Source of the DNA: Noviherbaspirillum autotrophicum
GTDB lineage: Bacteria > Pseudomonadota > Gammaproteobacteria > Burkholderiales > Burkholderiaceae_D
NCBI RefSeq assembly: GCF_000818395.1
Contig: NZ_JWJG01000028.1
Coordinates: 3,081,021-3,145,020 of the forward strand
Length of the DNA stretch: 64,000 bases
Direction: 5' to 3'
The position numbers were made by a program, and so were the translations under genes. Shown here in pieces: positions 47,157 through 57,414 of the stretch (within the stretch, counting starts at the first letter, position 1; every line of letters begins with the position of its first letter). The notes below the pieces were generated by a model. The model was not told the DNA's origin. It saw only the letters and a program-made list of their open reading frames with translations, and made no database searches.

Positions 47157-47782
47157 AACAATATCTTCGAAAGAATGGCGCGCTGCTGCTGGCGAACCTG
47201 ATGCTCGCCTGCGCCGCGCTGTACGAGGGCAGTACGGTGGCAAAGGCGGCGGAAGCGCCGGCCGCGAGCGTAGCGCCATTGCCGAGCGACTCGGTGTACC
47301 AGCTGCAGGTGCCACTGGTTAACCAGAACGGGCAAGCATTCGACCTGGCTTCGCGCCGAGGCAAGCCGTCCATCGTCAGCATGTTTTACACGTCCTGCCA
47401 GTTTGTCTGCCCGATGCTGATCGAGACGATCCAGGCCAACGAGGCGAAATTAACGCCGGATGAACGTGCACAGATTTCGACGCTATTGGTCAGCTTCGAC
47501 CCGGCGCACGACGACGTGCGCGCATTGAAATCGGTGGCCGACAAACGCAAGCTCGATGCCAGCCGCTGGTCGCTGGCCCGCACCGATGCAGGAGCCGCGC
47601 GCAAGCTTGCGGCTGCGCTCGGCATCCAGTACCGCCAGCTGGCTAATGGCGATTTCAATCACAGCACCGTGCTGATTTTGCTCGATGCGCAGGGCCGCAT
47701 CGTCGGCCGCACCAACAAGCTAGGCGTCGCCGATCCGGAATTCCTGGAGCAGGTGCACAATACGCTGCACGCGTCAAAATGA
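47153..47782 (+). CDS. SCO1/SenC-family copper-binding thioredoxin-fold protein
   Basis: 209 residues with an N-terminal hydrophobic segment (about 9-22) that would export or anchor it. The copper site is C82 and C86 (TSCQFVCPM) with H170 (DFNHSTV), all present. SCO proteins deliver copper to periplasmic or membrane copper centres, classically CuA of cytochrome oxidase. In this operon the likely client is NirK (inference). Start ATG 47153 overlaps the nirV stop. A GC hairpin follows at 47791-47815. Confidence 0.9.
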   Translation: MKQYLRKNGALLLANLMLACAALYEGSTVAKAAEAPAASVAPLPSDSVYQLQVPLVNQNGQAFDLASRRGKPSIVSMFYTSCQFVCPMLIETIQANEAKLTPDERAQISTLLVSFDPAHDDVRALKSVADKRKLDASRWSLARTDAGAARKLAAALGIQYRQLANGDFNHSTVLILLDAQGRIVGRTNKLGVADPEFLEQVHNTLHASK

Positions 47783-47790
47783 CTTTCCTG

Positions 47791-47815
47791 CCCGCGACAG
47801 CCATTCTGTCGCGGG
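47791..47815 (+). terminator. GC hairpin after the sco gene
   Basis: CCCGCGACAG-ccatt-CTGTCGCGGG is a perfect 10-bp stem eight bases after the stop. No T-run follows, so termination would be weak or depend on other factors; it may protect the 3' end instead. Confidence 0.5.
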
Positions 47816-47823
47816 GCGTCATG

Positions 47824-48018
47824 AATCGTCATGGCGCAGCCCTCTTCTCTTTTTAATACGACAATGAAAAACGCCGCACCAAGGTGCGGCGTGCCATCTG
47901 CAGTCTGCCTTGTTCCGGCCAACCTTGCAGGAAGGTCAAGCAGAAAAGCTTAGTCCGCCTGCTTGCGCAGGAAAGCCGGAATGTCGTAGGTTTCCATGCC
48001 ATTCTTTTCCAGCGCGCG
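47824..48018. repeat. Direct repeat, right copy, flanking the nirK cassette
   Basis: The counterpart of 44315-44510. It begins with the peroxiredoxin-start-like AATCGTCATG, continues through CCTCTTCTCTTTTT and the ftsZ terminator, and runs into the 3' end of the intact ftsZ. Beyond 48018 ftsZ continues while the left copy does not. Confidence 0.9.
47867..47892 (-). terminator. ftsZ terminator
   Basis: On the minus strand ACGCCGCAC-cttg-GTGCGGCGT (perfect 9-bp stem) followed by a T-run, about 60 bases after the ftsZ stop. The same hairpin is present in the left repeat at 44359-44384. Confidence 0.9.
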
Positions 48019-49134
48019 CACCGTTTCCGATGCGGACTCGCGGCGCCATACTGCCGGGGCCTTCAGGCCGTCGAACGACGGTGCCGGCTGGGCAGCCGGC
48101 TGCTGCATGGCGGCATGCGCCATGATCGGCTCGTTGTGGGTGCCGGTACGCAGCACCGGGGTCTGCACCAGCTGCACGTTCTTGCGCGCACGACCCAGGC
48201 CGGTCGCCACCACCGTCACGCGAATGTCGTCACCCATCGAATCGTCGTAGGCGATGCCTTGCGCAATCGACGCGTCGGCAGCGGCGAAGGCACGGACGGT
48301 CGCCATGACTTCCTTGATTTCCTTGCCCTTGAGGTTGCGGCTGGCGGTGACGTTGACGAGCACGCCGCGCGCGCCGGACAGGTCGATACCGTCGAGCAGC
48401 GGCGAAGCGACCGCCTGCTCGGCAGCGATACGCGCACGGTCCACGCCGGAGGCGGTCGCCGTACCCATCATCGCCTTGCCCTGCTCGCCCATGATGGTCT
48501 TGACGTCGTTGAAGTCGACGTTGATGTGGCCCGGCACATTGATGATTTCAGCAATGCCGGCAACAGCGTTGTTGAGCACGTCGTCGGCATGCTGCAGCCA
48601 TTCGATCATGCTGTCGTCTTCGTAGATATCTTCCAGCTTTTCGTTGAGGATCACGATCAGGGAATCGACGTGCTGCGACAGCGCTTCCAGGCCCGCGTCG
48701 GCGATTTCCATGCACTTCGCGCCTTCATAGGAGAACGGCTTGGAGACCACGGCCACGGTCAGCGCGCCCAACTGCTTGGCGACTTCAGCCACGATCGGTG
48801 CCGCGCCGGTGCCGGTGCCGCCGCCCATGCCGGCCGCGATGAACACCATGTGCGCGCCGCGCAGTGCGTCTTCGATGCGCGCGCGCGATTCTTCTGCCAG
48901 CTGGCGGCCGACATCCGGCTTCATGCCTGCGCCCAGGCCGGTGTCGCCGATCTGGATGATGTTGTGCGCCTTGGACTGCGCCAGTGCCTGCGCGTCAGTA
49001 TTGGCGGCGATGAATTCCACGCCGGACACGCCCTTGTTGATCATGTGTTGTACCGCGTTACCGCCTGCGCCACCGACGCCGACGACCTTGATCACGGTGC
49101 CAAGTGTTGCGTTATCGATCATGTCGATTTCCAT
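47950..49134 (-). CDS. ftsZ: Cell division protein FtsZ
   Basis: Tubulin-like GTPase that forms the division ring. 394 residues. Tubulin signature GGGTGTG at 104-110; GTPase domain to about 200, then the C-terminal domain to about 315 and a variable linker rich in Ala/Pro/Gln. The conserved tail DIPAFLRKQAD binds FtsA and other ring partners. AGGGGAG precedes ATG 49134 by five bases. It follows ftsA by 98 bases and ends the division cluster. Its last 69 bases are duplicated at 44442-44510. Confidence 0.98.
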   Translation of the reverse strand: MEIDMIDNATLGTVIKVVGVGGAGGNAVQHMINKGVSGVEFIAANTDAQALAQSKAHNIIQIGDTGLGAGMKPDVGRQLAEESRARIEDALRGAHMVFIAAGMGGGTGTGAAPIVAEVAKQLGALTVAVVSKPFSYEGAKCMEIADAGLEALSQHVDSLIVILNEKLEDIYEDDSMIEWLQHADDVLNNAVAGIAEIINVPGHINVDFNDVKTIMGEQGKAMMGTATASGVDRARIAAEQAVASPLLDGIDLSGARGVLVNVTASRNLKGKEIKEVMATVRAFAAADASIAQGIAYDDSMGDDIRVTVVATGLGRARKNVQLVQTPVLRTGTHNEPIMAHAAMQQPAAQPAPSFDGLKAPAVWRRESASETVRALEKNGMETYDIPAFLRKQAD

Positions 49135-49232
49135 GTTGCTCCCCTTATCAAGATTGCAGTTGCCAGTCGATAATCACCACGCGATGTGGCGCCTAGCGAC
49201 TGCTAACTGCCCGTTTCTAAAAAATGAATCGA

Positions 49233-50465
49233 TTAAAAATTCCCCAAAAACCACTCTTTCATGCGTTGCCAGACTGCCTTCAATGACCCGTCCTGTCTGG
49301 TCACGATATGGCCGCGCAAATACTGCTTCTTTGCTTCCAACAACAAACCCAACACCGTCGAATAGCGCGGGCTGCGCACCACATCGGCCAGCTGCCCGCT
49401 ATATTCCGGCACGCCCAGGCGGGTCGGCTTGAGGAAGATGTCTTCCGCCAGCTCGATCATGCCCGGCATCATGCCCGTGCCGCCTGTCAGGACAATCCCC
49501 GACGACAGCACTTCTTCATAGCCCGACTCGCGCACCACCTGGTGCACCAATGCGAACAATTCCTCCACGCGCGGCTCGATCACCGCCGCCAGCGCCTGAC
49601 GTGACAGCGTGCGCGAACCGCGGTCGCCCAGCCCCGGCACTTCCAGTGTTTCTCCCGGATCGGCCAGTACTTGCTTGGCCACGCCATAGCGCAGCTTGAT
49701 TTCTTCCGCTTCCGCCGTCGGCGTACGCAACGCCATCGCGATGTCGTTCGTGATCTGGTCGCCGGCGATCGGAATCACGGCGGTGTGGCGGATTGCGCCC
49801 TCGGTGAAGATCGCCACATCGGTGGTGCCGCCGCCGATATCGATCAGCACTACGCCCAGTTCCTTTTCATCCGGCGTCAATACCGCATCGGCCGATGCCA
49901 TCGGTTGCAGGATCAGGTCCGACACTTCCAGCCCGCAGCGGCGCACGCACTTGACGATGTTTTGCACCGCCGATACCGCGCCGGTCACGATATGCACCTT
50001 CACTTCCAGGCGGATGCCGCTCATGCCGATCGGCTCGCGCACGTCTTCCTGGCTGTCCACGATGAATTCCTGCGGCACCGTGTGCAGCAGCTGCTGGTCG
50101 GTCGGGATGTTGACCGCCTTGGCTGTTTCGATGACGCGCGCCACGTCAGTCGGCGTGACTTCCTTGTCCTTGATGGCGACCATGCCGCTCGAATTGAAGC
50201 TGCGGATATGGCTGCCGGCAATGCCCGTATAGACATTCTTGATCTTGCAGTCGGCCATCAGCTCGGCTTCTTCGAGCGCGCGCTGGATCGATTCGACGGT
50301 CGCCTCGATGTTGACCACCACGCCCTTCTTCAGCCCCTTCGATTCGTGCTGGCCGAGGCCGATGACTTCATGTCTCCCGTTCGGCATGACTTCCGCCACC
50401 ACGGCCACCACCTTCGAGGTGCCGATGTCGAGTCCGACGATCAGATTTTTTGCGTCTTTTGTCAT
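49233..50465 (-). CDS. ftsA: Cell division protein FtsA
   Basis: Actin-like protein that ties FtsZ to the membrane. 410 residues: VGLDIGTSKVVAVVAEV (phosphate-1 region), the 1C/SHS2 domain (about 84-165), DIGGGTTDVAIF (phosphate 2) and TGGTGMMPG (adenosine motif). The C-terminal amphipathic helix (VWQRMKEWFLGNF) is the membrane-targeting sequence. It starts three bases after ftsQ ends. Confidence 0.97.
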   Translation of the reverse strand: MTKDAKNLIVGLDIGTSKVVAVVAEVMPNGRHEVIGLGQHESKGLKKGVVVNIEATVESIQRALEEAELMADCKIKNVYTGIAGSHIRSFNSSGMVAIKDKEVTPTDVARVIETAKAVNIPTDQQLLHTVPQEFIVDSQEDVREPIGMSGIRLEVKVHIVTGAVSAVQNIVKCVRRCGLEVSDLILQPMASADAVLTPDEKELGVVLIDIGGGTTDVAIFTEGAIRHTAVIPIAGDQITNDIAMALRTPTAEAEEIKLRYGVAKQVLADPGETLEVPGLGDRGSRTLSRQALAAVIEPRVEELFALVHQVVRESGYEEVLSSGIVLTGGTGMMPGMIELAEDIFLKPTRLGVPEYSGQLADVVRSPRYSTVLGLLLEAKKQYLRGHIVTRQDGSLKAVWQRMKEWFLGNF

Positions 50466-50468
50466 GTT

Positions 50469-51242
50469 TTATAACTTACGTTTTTTTCCGTCCAACCCGA
50501 GGGCCAATCCCTGTGCTTTCAAAGCCAATCCATTCGGATAACGCATATCCACGCTCTCGATGCCGCCCTGCAGGCGTTCGGCCAGCTGCGGATAAATCCC
50601 GATCAGCCGATCGACCCTGTCCTTCAGCGTGGCCTTGCTCTGCTCCCTACCCAACTCCACCGTCATCCCATTGTTCAGCCTGACGCTCCAGGCGTACCGG
50701 CTCGACAGCCGCACCGCTTCGGGCGCGAGGTTGATCGGCTTGAACCAGTCGAGCAATTCGCGATAACGCACCACCACTTCCTTCTCGCTGCCGTCCGGCC
50801 CATCGAACTCGGCCAGTTGGCCGTCTTCCTCGGCCTCCGCCAGATTGGCGGTAAACACGTCGCCGCGCACCGACAGCAGCTTGCCGTCTTCCCCCCAGGT
50901 GCCGAGCGCTTCATGCTCTTCCACCTGCACGATCAGACGGTTGGGCCATTCGCGCCGTACCGTCGCCTTGCACACCCAGGGCACCGCTTCGAACGCCTGC
51001 CGTACCGCGTCGAGGTCGGCGGTAAAGAAGTTGCCCCTGATGCGCGGCACCGCGGTGCTGCGCACGGTCGACGGATTAACGTGCCTCAACTGCATTTCGC
51101 CGACAGCCTCGACACGGATCGCCTTCAGCGTAAACATCGGCCGCTGCGCGGCCCACCAGATTCCCGACGCGAACAAACTCAGCACCAGCGCCCCGAGCAA
51201 GGCGTTGGTGGTGGCGTTGAGCATTCTGATGTCATGCCACAT
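50469..51242 (-). CDS. ftsQ: Cell division protein FtsQ
   Basis: Bitopic divisome protein that links early and late proteins through FtsB/FtsL. 257 residues: short cytoplasmic part, one membrane helix (about 14-32), a POTRA domain (about 36-108; FTLKAIRVEAVGEMQLRHV) and the FtsQ beta domain. It starts seven bases after ddl and ends just before ftsA. Sequence is poorly conserved, so the call also rests on position. Confidence 0.93.
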   Translation of the reverse strand: MWHDIRMLNATTNALLGALVLSLFASGIWWAAQRPMFTLKAIRVEAVGEMQLRHVNPSTVRSTAVPRIRGNFFTADLDAVRQAFEAVPWVCKATVRREWPNRLIVQVEEHEALGTWGEDGKLLSVRGDVFTANLAEAEEDGQLAEFDGPDGSEKEVVVRYRELLDWFKPINLAPEAVRLSSRYAWSVRLNNGMTVELGREQSKATLKDRVDRLIGIYPQLAERLQGGIESVDMRYPNGLALKAQGLALGLDGKKRKL

Positions 51243-51249
51243 GCTTTAA

Positions 51250-52236
51250 TCAGTTCGCTGACCAATCCTGGCGCGGCTTCAGATCCAAGTCTGCCGAACG
51301 CAAGATATCCACACACAAATCCTCGTAGCTGACGCCCGCAGCCTTGGCCGCCATCGGCACCAGCGAATGCCCGGTCATGCCGGGCGAGGTATTAATCTCC
51401 AGCAGGAACGGCTCGTTGTCGCTGGCGCGCAGCATGAAGTCGACACGCGCCCAGCCCGAACAGCCGAGCGCGTTGTACGCATTCACAGCAATTGCCTGGA
51501 TACGGCTCGTCAGCGCCTCGTCCAGCGGGGCCGGGCACAGATACTTCGTGTCGTCGCTGAAATACTTGTTCTGATAGTCGTAATTTCCTTGCGGCGCGCG
51601 GATCTCGACGATTGGCAGGGCGCGGGCGTTACGCCCTGTGCCGAGTACCGGCACCGTCAGCTCGCGGCCGGAAATGAACTCCTCGGCCAGCACCGCCTCG
51701 TCGTATTTCGCGCAATGCGCAAAACCGCTCTGCATCTCCGATGCGCTCGTCACCTTGCTGATGCCGATGGTCGAGCCTTCATGCGGCGCCTTCAGCATGA
51801 GCGGCAAGCCCAGCTGCTCCGGCACCTTGTCCAGCTCGTCGCCGCAGGTTCCCTGCGAATCAAGCACCAGGAAACGCGGCGTCGGCAAACCGTGGTTCAG
51901 CCAGACCCGCTTGGTCATCACCTTGTCCATGCCGATGGCGGACGCCATCACGCCGGAGCCGGTGTAGGGAATGCCCAGCTGTTCCAGCACGCCCTGCAGC
52001 GTGCCGTCTTCGCCGTAACGACCGTGCAGCGCGATGAACACACGGTCAAATTTCTCCGCAGCCAGCTCAGCGATGCTGCGCGCAGCCGGGTCGAAGCCAT
52101 GCGCGTCGACGCCCTTGCTTTGCAGCGCCTTGAGCACGCCGGCACCGGACATCAGCGATACTTCGCGCTCGGCGGAACGGCCGCCGTACAACACGCCGAC
52201 TTTTCCGAATTCTTTAGCTAAATCTTTAGTACTCAT
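51250..52236 (-). CDS. ddl: D-alanine--D-alanine ligase
   Basis: Joins two D-alanines with ATP for the murein pentapeptide. 328 residues with the ATP-grasp fold: [18 protein letters not shown] at the N-terminus (D-Ala site), [29 protein letters not shown], the lid region around [11 protein letters not shown], and the magnesium-binding [16 protein letters not shown]. Start GTG/ATG context agrees with the family at 52236. It lies four bases after the murC stop. Confidence 0.97.
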   Translation of the reverse strand: MSTKDLAKEFGKVGVLYGGRSAEREVSLMSGAGVLKALQSKGVDAHGFDPAARSIAELAAEKFDRVFIALHGRYGEDGTLQGVLEQLGIPYTGSGVMASAIGMDKVMTKRVWLNHGLPTPRFLVLDSQGTCGDELDKVPEQLGLPLMLKAPHEGSTIGISKVTSASEMQSGFAHCAKYDEAVLAEEFISGRELTVPVLGTGRNARALPIVEIRAPQGNYDYQNKYFSDDTKYLCPAPLDEALTSRIQAIAVNAYNALGCSGWARVDFMLRASDNEPFLLEINTSPGMTGHSLVPMAAKAAGVSYEDLCVDILRSADLDLKPRQDWSAN

Positions 52237-52239
52237 TTC

Positions 52240-53646
52240 TCATTCCTGACTTGCCTGGGAAATTTTCCCCGGCACGCCGCTAATCGAACCGGCACCCATC
52301 GTGATCACCACATCGCCATCCCTGGCCATGTTCATGATCGTCGCAGGCATCTCGGCGATGTCTTCCACAAATATCGGCTCCACCCTGCCAAGCACTCGCA
52401 GCGCGTGCGCCAGTGCGCGGCCGTCGGCAGCCACGATCGGCTGTTCGCCGGCGGAATAGACTTCCGCCAGCACCAGTGCATCCGCCGTCGACAGCACCTT
52501 CACGAAATCCTCGAACAGGTCGCGTGTACGGGTATAGCGATGAGGCTGGAATGCCAGCACCAGGCGCCGCCCCGGGTAGGCGCCGCGCGCCGCGGCCATG
52601 GTGGCCGCCATCTCGACCGGATGGTGGCCGTAGTCGTCCACCAGCGTGAACGCGCCGCGGGGTTCACCGTCAACTGCGGGCAGCTTGATGTCGCCGTAGC
52701 GCGTGAAGCGCCGGCCGACACCATTGAATTCGCTCAATGCCCTCTGCGTTGCGCTGTCGGCCACGCCGATTTCGCGCGCGATGGCAATCGCCGCGCAGGC
52801 GTTCTGCACGTTGTGCATACCCGGCTGGTTCAGGCTTACTTTCATCGGCGCATAACCGTCCTGCAGCACGGTGAATTCCATCTTGCCGTCGACCGCCTTC
52901 GCATCGATGGCGCGCACCTGCGCGTCTTCATGAAAGCCGTAGGTGGTGATCGGCTTGGAGATGAACGGCATGATCTCGCGCACGTTCGGATCGTCCAGGC
53001 ACAGCATTGCGACGCCGTAGAACGGCAGGCGCTGCGTGAATTCGACGAAGGCCTGCTTCAACTTTGCGAAACTGTGGTCGTAGGTCTCCATGTGATCTGC
53101 GTCGATGTTGGTGATCACCTCGATCACCGGCGACAGATTCAGGAAAGACGCATCCGATTCGTCGGCTTCGGCCACGATGAAGTCGCCTGCACCCAGTTTG
53201 GCGTTGGCGCCCGCACTGTTCAGTCGTCCGCCGATCACGAAGGTCGGGTCGAGTCCGCCTTGCGCCAGCACGCTCGCGACAAGGCTGGTGGTCGTGGTCT
53301 TGCCGTGCGTGCCCGCGATTGCGATGCCCTGCTTTAAGCGCATCAGTTCGGCCAGCATCATCGCGCGCGGCACGATCGGAATACGCTTGGCGCGCGCCGC
53401 CATCACTTCGGGATTGTCGGCCTTGACCGCGGTCGACGTCACGATCGCGTCGGCGCCTTCGATGTTTTGCGCCGCATGGCCCTGCGTGACCTTGGCACCC
53501 AGCTCCGCCAGGCGCAACGTCGCCGCATTGCTGCCGAGGTCGGAACCCGACACGGTGTAGCCGAGGTTGAGCAATACCTCGGCGATGCCGCTCATGCCCG
53601 AGCCGCCGATGCCAACGAAGTGAATATTTTTGACTTTATGTTTCAT
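52240..53646 (-). CDS. murC: UDP-N-acetylmuramate--L-alanine ligase
   Basis: Adds L-alanine to UDP-MurNAc. 468 residues. UDP-binding [19 protein letters not shown] near residue 12, ATP loop GTHGKTTTT (about 114-122), and DDYGHHPVE in the C-terminal domain are standard Mur ligase motifs. The ATG overlaps the murG stop by four bases. Confidence 0.97.
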   Translation of the reverse strand: MKHKVKNIHFVGIGGSGMSGIAEVLLNLGYTVSGSDLGSNAATLRLAELGAKVTQGHAAQNIEGADAIVTSTAVKADNPEVMAARAKRIPIVPRAMMLAELMRLKQGIAIAGTHGKTTTTSLVASVLAQGGLDPTFVIGGRLNSAGANAKLGAGDFIVAEADESDASFLNLSPVIEVITNIDADHMETYDHSFAKLKQAFVEFTQRLPFYGVAMLCLDDPNVREIMPFISKPITTYGFHEDAQVRAIDAKAVDGKMEFTVLQDGYAPMKVSLNQPGMHNVQNACAAIAIAREIGVADSATQRALSEFNGVGRRFTRYGDIKLPAVDGEPRGAFTLVDDYGHHPVEMAATMAAARGAYPGRRLVLAFQPHRYTRTRDLFEDFVKVLSTADALVLAEVYSAGEQPIVAADGRALAHALRVLGRVEPIFVEDIAEMPATIMNMARDGDVVITMGAGSISGVPGKISQASQE

Positions 53647-54719
53647 GCTTGTTTGGCCAGTTCTTCCAGTACGTTCGCGATCTGTTCATTGGCATCGCGC
53701 TTGCCGATCGCGTGGGCGGCTTGAGCCATCTTCAGGCAATCAGCGCGGGTCAGCGATTGCAGCAGGATCGCCATGCGCTCTGCGCTCATCTCGCTTTGCG
53801 GCAGATGAATCGCTGCCTGTTGCTTTGCCATCCACTGCGCGTTGTCGCGCTGGTGCGAAGTGGTCGACGCCACCAGCGGCACCAGCACGCTGGCTACGCC
53901 TGCTGCTGTCAGCTCGGACACGGTAATGGCCCCGGCACGGCAGATCACGAGGTCGGCCTGCGCGTAGCGGCGCGGCATGTCGTCGATGAAGTCCACCACT
54001 TCAGCCTGCACCTGCGCATCGGCATAGGCCTTGCGCAGCACGTCGATGTGCTGTTTGCCGGACTGATGCGTGACGGTCGGCCGCGCCTCTGCCGGAATAC
54101 GCGCCAGTGCCGCCGGCAGGCATTCATTCAATGCCTTCGCACCGAGGCTGCCGCCTACCACCAGAAGGCGCAACGGACCGGTACGTTCGGCATAGCGTTT
54201 TGCCGGCAGCGGCACTTCCATGATTTCCTTGCGCACCGGATTGCCGGTCACCAGCGCCTTGCCGGCTGCATTGCCAAAATCGGCCGGAAAGCCGAACAGC
54301 ACGCGACTAGCCATTGGCGCCAGCGACTTGTTCGACAACAGCAGCGCCGCATCCGCGTTGACCAGCGCCAGCGGCACGCCGCGCACCTTGGCCATCATCC
54401 CGCCCGGGACAGTGACGTAACCGCCCATGCCCAGCACCACGTCCGGCTTGCGGCGACCGATGATGCTGAAGCAGGATGCGAAGCCCGCCGCCATCTTGAA
54501 CACGCCGCGTACGGTGTGCATCAGACCCTTGCCGCGCAAACCGGCGAAGTCGATCGAATCCATCTCGATCTTGTGCTTCGGCACGATGTCGCGTTCCATG
54601 CCGTGCTGCGTGCCGAGCCATGACACCTGCCAGCCGCGCGCCTGCATCGTCTGCGCGATGGCAAGGCCGGGGAAGATGTGACCGCCGGTGCCGGCCGCCA
54701 TGATCAGGAGACGCTTCAT
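53643..54719 (-). CDS. murG: UDP-GlcNAc:lipid I GlcNAc transferase MurG
   Basis: Makes lipid II on the inner face of the membrane. 358 residues, GT-B fold: N-terminal [14 protein letters not shown], middle [16 protein letters not shown], and C-terminal [23 protein letters not shown]. The motif order and length are normal. Overlaps ftsW and murC by four bases at each end. Confidence 0.97.
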   Translation of the reverse strand: MKRLLIMAAGTGGHIFPGLAIAQTMQARGWQVSWLGTQHGMERDIVPKHKIEMDSIDFAGLRGKGLMHTVRGVFKMAAGFASCFSIIGRRKPDVVLGMGGYVTVPGGMMAKVRGVPLALVNADAALLLSNKSLAPMASRVLFGFPADFGNAAGKALVTGNPVRKEIMEVPLPAKRYAERTGPLRLLVVGGSLGAKALNECLPAALARIPAEARPTVTHQSGKQHIDVLRKAYADAQVQAEVVDFIDDMPRRYAQADLVICRAGAITVSELTAAGVASVLVPLVASTTSHQRDNAQWMAKQQAAIHLPQSEMSAERMAILLQSLTRADCLKMAQAAHAIGKRDANEQIANVLEELAKQA

Positions 54720-55924
54720 ATGCGGCCTCCGCGCATCAACACCCTGTTCTCGTAATCAATCCGTAACAAAATTGCCAGTCCTACACAGTTAATCAATACA
54801 CCCGAGCCGCCATAACTCATCAGCGGCAAGGTCAGTCCTTTCGTCGGCAGCAAGCCAAGGTTCACGCCCATGTTGATGAAGGCTTGAACGCCAATCCAGA
54901 TGCCGATGCCCTTCGCCGTCAAGCCGGCAAAGGTGAGGTCCATGGCGATCGCCTGGCGCCCGATCTCGAAGGAGCGCTTGACGATCCAGTAAAACATCGC
55001 GACTACCACCAGCACGCCGGCAAAGCCGAGCTCCTCGCCGATCACGGCGAGCAGAAAGTCGGTGTGCGCCTCCGGTAGGTAGTGCAGCTTTTCGACGCTG
55101 CCGCCCAGTCCGACGCCGAACAGCTCGCCACGCCCGAATGCGATCAGCGAGTGCGACAGCTGGTACGCCTTGCCCAGCGCGTTGCCCTCTTCCCACGGGT
55201 TGAGGTAAGCGAAGATGCGCTCACGCCGCCACGGCGACAGGACGATCACCAGGCTGAAAATCCCCACCAGTACGGCACCGATTCCGCCGAACCAGACGCC
55301 GTTGATCCCGCCCAAAAACAGGATGCCCATCGCGATACAGACAATCACGCCGAACGCGCCGAGGTCCGGCTCCAGCAGCAGCAGCAAGCCGACCACGCCA
55401 ACGGCTGCCGCCATCGGCATGAAGCCCTTGGTCAGCTTGTGCATGAACTGCTGCTTGCGCACCGTGTAATCGGCCGCGTACAGCACCGCGAACAGCTTCA
55501 TCAGCTCCGAAGGTTGCAGGTTGAACACCTTGAACGACAACCAGCGCTTGGCGCCATTGACGCCCTTGCCAATGCCCGGTACCAGAACCATCATCAGCAG
55601 CACCAGCGTTGCCACGAACAGATATGGCGCATAGCGCTGCCAGGTTTCCACACGCACCCGAAACGCGAGCAACCCGGCGAACATCGACACGGCGATGAAG
55701 CCGGCCTGGCGAACCAGGAAGTGATAGCTCTTGTAGTTCGCGTACTTGGGCGAATCCGGCAGCGCGATCGATGCCGAATACACCATCACCATCCCGAACA
55801 GCATCAGCAGCACGACCACCCATACCAGCGGCTGGTCGTATTCCATCATTTTCGAGCGCTGGTCGGCGCCCCGCACCGACGCGCTGGCCGATGGCGTTGA
55901 AAAGGATGGGAGCGCGAATTTCAC
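54716..55924 (-). CDS. ftsW: Division-specific peptidoglycan polymerase FtsW
   Basis: SEDS-family glycosyltransferase that works with FtsI. 402 residues with about ten membrane helices after a cytoplasmic start of about 30 residues. SEDS signatures include [20 protein letters not shown] and [22 protein letters not shown]; the catalytic aspartate lies in a periplasmic loop (probably in EPDLGAFGV). Overlaps murD and murG by four bases. Confidence 0.96.
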   Translation of the reverse strand: MKFALPSFSTPSASASVRGADQRSKMMEYDQPLVWVVVLLMLFGMVMVYSASIALPDSPKYANYKSYHFLVRQAGFIAVSMFAGLLAFRVRVETWQRYAPYLFVATLVLLMMVLVPGIGKGVNGAKRWLSFKVFNLQPSELMKLFAVLYAADYTVRKQQFMHKLTKGFMPMAAAVGVVGLLLLLEPDLGAFGVIVCIAMGILFLGGINGVWFGGIGAVLVGIFSLVIVLSPWRRERIFAYLNPWEEGNALGKAYQLSHSLIAFGRGELFGVGLGGSVEKLHYLPEAHTDFLLAVIGEELGFAGVLVVVAMFYWIVKRSFEIGRQAIAMDLTFAGLTAKGIGIWIGVQAFINMGVNLGLLPTKGLTLPLMSYGGSGVLINCVGLAILLRIDYENRVLMRGGRI

Positions 55925-57414
55925 GACATCACCTCGCCGCGCGACAAGGCGATTTCACGCACGGCGTCGACGAACACCTGAGCGCGATGCGCATAGTTCT
56001 TGAACATGTCGAGGCTGGCGCAAGCCGGCGACAACAGGACCGCGTCGCCGGCTTGCGCCAGTGCGGTCGCGCGCTGCACCGCCGCTTCCAGCGTATCGCA
56101 GTCGTCCAGATTTACGCCGGTCTGCAGCAGCGCTTCACGGATTGCCGGCGCATCCTTGCCGATCAAAACCACGGCGCGCACGAATCTGGCAACCGGTTCT
56201 GCCAGCGGCGCGAAATCCTGTCCCTTGCCGTCGCCGCCGGCGATCAGCACCAGGCGGCTCGCGCCGCCCTGCATCAATCCCAGCCCCTTGAGCGCGGCGA
56301 CAGTCGCGCCGACATTGGTGCCCTTGCTGTCGTCGTAGTAATCGATGCCGCCGACATTGGCGACCAGTTCCACCCGGTGCGGCTCGCCACGATATTCGCG
56401 CAGGCCGTGCAGCAGCGGCGCCAGCGGCAGGCCGATGGCGCGGCACAAGGCGAGCGCGGCCAGCGCGTTTGCCGCGTTGTGCCGGCCGCGGATTTGCAGA
56501 GCGTCCGCCGGCATCAGGCGATTGACCATGACTGGCGGCTCGACGCTGTCCTTCTTGCGGCGACGCTTCTCACCCTCTTCGGCCGCGACGGCGACCGACA
56601 GCCATTGCATGCCGTTGTCCTCGACCAGGCCGAAGCAATCCGCATGCGCCGGCGCATCGGTGCCGAAGCTGACGACGCTCGCCATCGGCGCCTTCATCTG
56701 CATGACGTATGGGTCGTCCCGGTTGAGCAGGCGGATCGTCGTGGCGCCGAAGATGCGCGCCTTGTCGGCCGCGTAGGCATCCATGTCGCCGTGCCAGTCC
56801 AGGTGATCCTGGGTGACGTTCAGGACCGTCGCGACGTCCGCATTCAGGCTGAGGGTGTAATGCAGCTGGAAGCTGGACAGTTCGAGTACCCAGGCCTGCG
56901 GCAAGTCGTCGGCATCCATGGCGGCGCGCAGCACGTCGAGCGCGGCGGGGCTGATGTTGCCGGCGATTTGGGTCTTCAGTCCGGCACGGCGGCACAACAG
57001 GCCAGTCAGGCTAGTGACTGTGGTCTTGCCGTTGGTGCCGGTGATGGCAATCACCTTCGGCTCATAGGCGCGTTGTTCCTTCAGTGCCGCCATCGCCTGC
57101 GCGAACAGCTCGATCTCTCCCCACAGCGGGATATTCCTTTCCTGTGCGGAGGGGATGATTTCCGCCAGTTCGCGTCCCGGCATCAGTCCCGGGCTGACGG
57201 CGACGAAGTCGATCCCGTCCAGCAGAGCGGCCGTCAACGAACCGCCAACGAATTCTGCGCCAGGCACCGCTTCACGCAGCACCGGCAGGCGGTCCGGCTC
57301 AGCGCGCGTGTCGGCCACGCGCACGGCTGCGCCGCAGCGCGCCAGCCACAATGTCATCGCCAGGCCGGATTCTCCGAGCCCGAGGACGAGAACATGTTTG
57401 CCTTGGTAGTCCAT
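55921..57414 (-). CDS. murD: UDP-N-acetylmuramoyl-L-alanine--D-glutamate ligase
   Basis: Adds D-glutamate to UDP-MurNAc-L-Ala. 497 residues, a little longer than E. coli MurD (438) mainly through a basic insert ([16 protein letters not shown], about 290-305) typical of some Burkholderiales. UDP-binding [19 protein letters not shown] and ATP loop GTNGKTT are clear. ATG 57414 overlaps the mraY stop by one base (TGATG); the frame is open further but lies inside mraY. Confidence 0.96.
   Translation of the reverse strand: MDYQGKHVLVLGLGESGLAMTLWLARCGAAVRVADTRAEPDRLPVLREAVPGAEFVGGSLTAALLDGIDFVAVSPGLMPGRELAEIIPSAQERNIPLWGEIELFAQAMAALKEQRAYEPKVIAITGTNGKTTVTSLTGLLCRRAGLKTQIAGNISPAALDVLRAAMDADDLPQAWVLELSSFQLHYTLSLNADVATVLNVTQDHLDWHGDMDAYAADKARIFGATTIRLLNRDDPYVMQMKAPMASVVSFGTDAPAHADCFGLVEDNGMQWLSVAVAAEEGEKRRRKKDSVEPPVMVNRLMPADALQIRGRHNAANALAALALCRAIGLPLAPLLHGLREYRGEPHRVELVANVGGIDYYDDSKGTNVGATVAALKGLGLMQGGASRLVLIAGGDGKGQDFAPLAEPVARFVRAVVLIGKDAPAIREALLQTGVNLDDCDTLEAAVQRATALAQAGDAVLLSPACASLDMFKNYAHRAQVFVDAVREIALSRGEVMS

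Noticed and set aside
47791-47815. Standard intrinsic terminator after the sco gene
   Set aside because: The stem is perfect but no T-run follows, so I list it only as a hairpin with low confidence in termination.
44315-48018. Composite transposon bounded by insertion sequences
   Set aside because: The repeats contain only prx/ftsZ junction sequence, have no terminal inverted repeats and no transposase, and are in direct orientation made of chromosomal genes.
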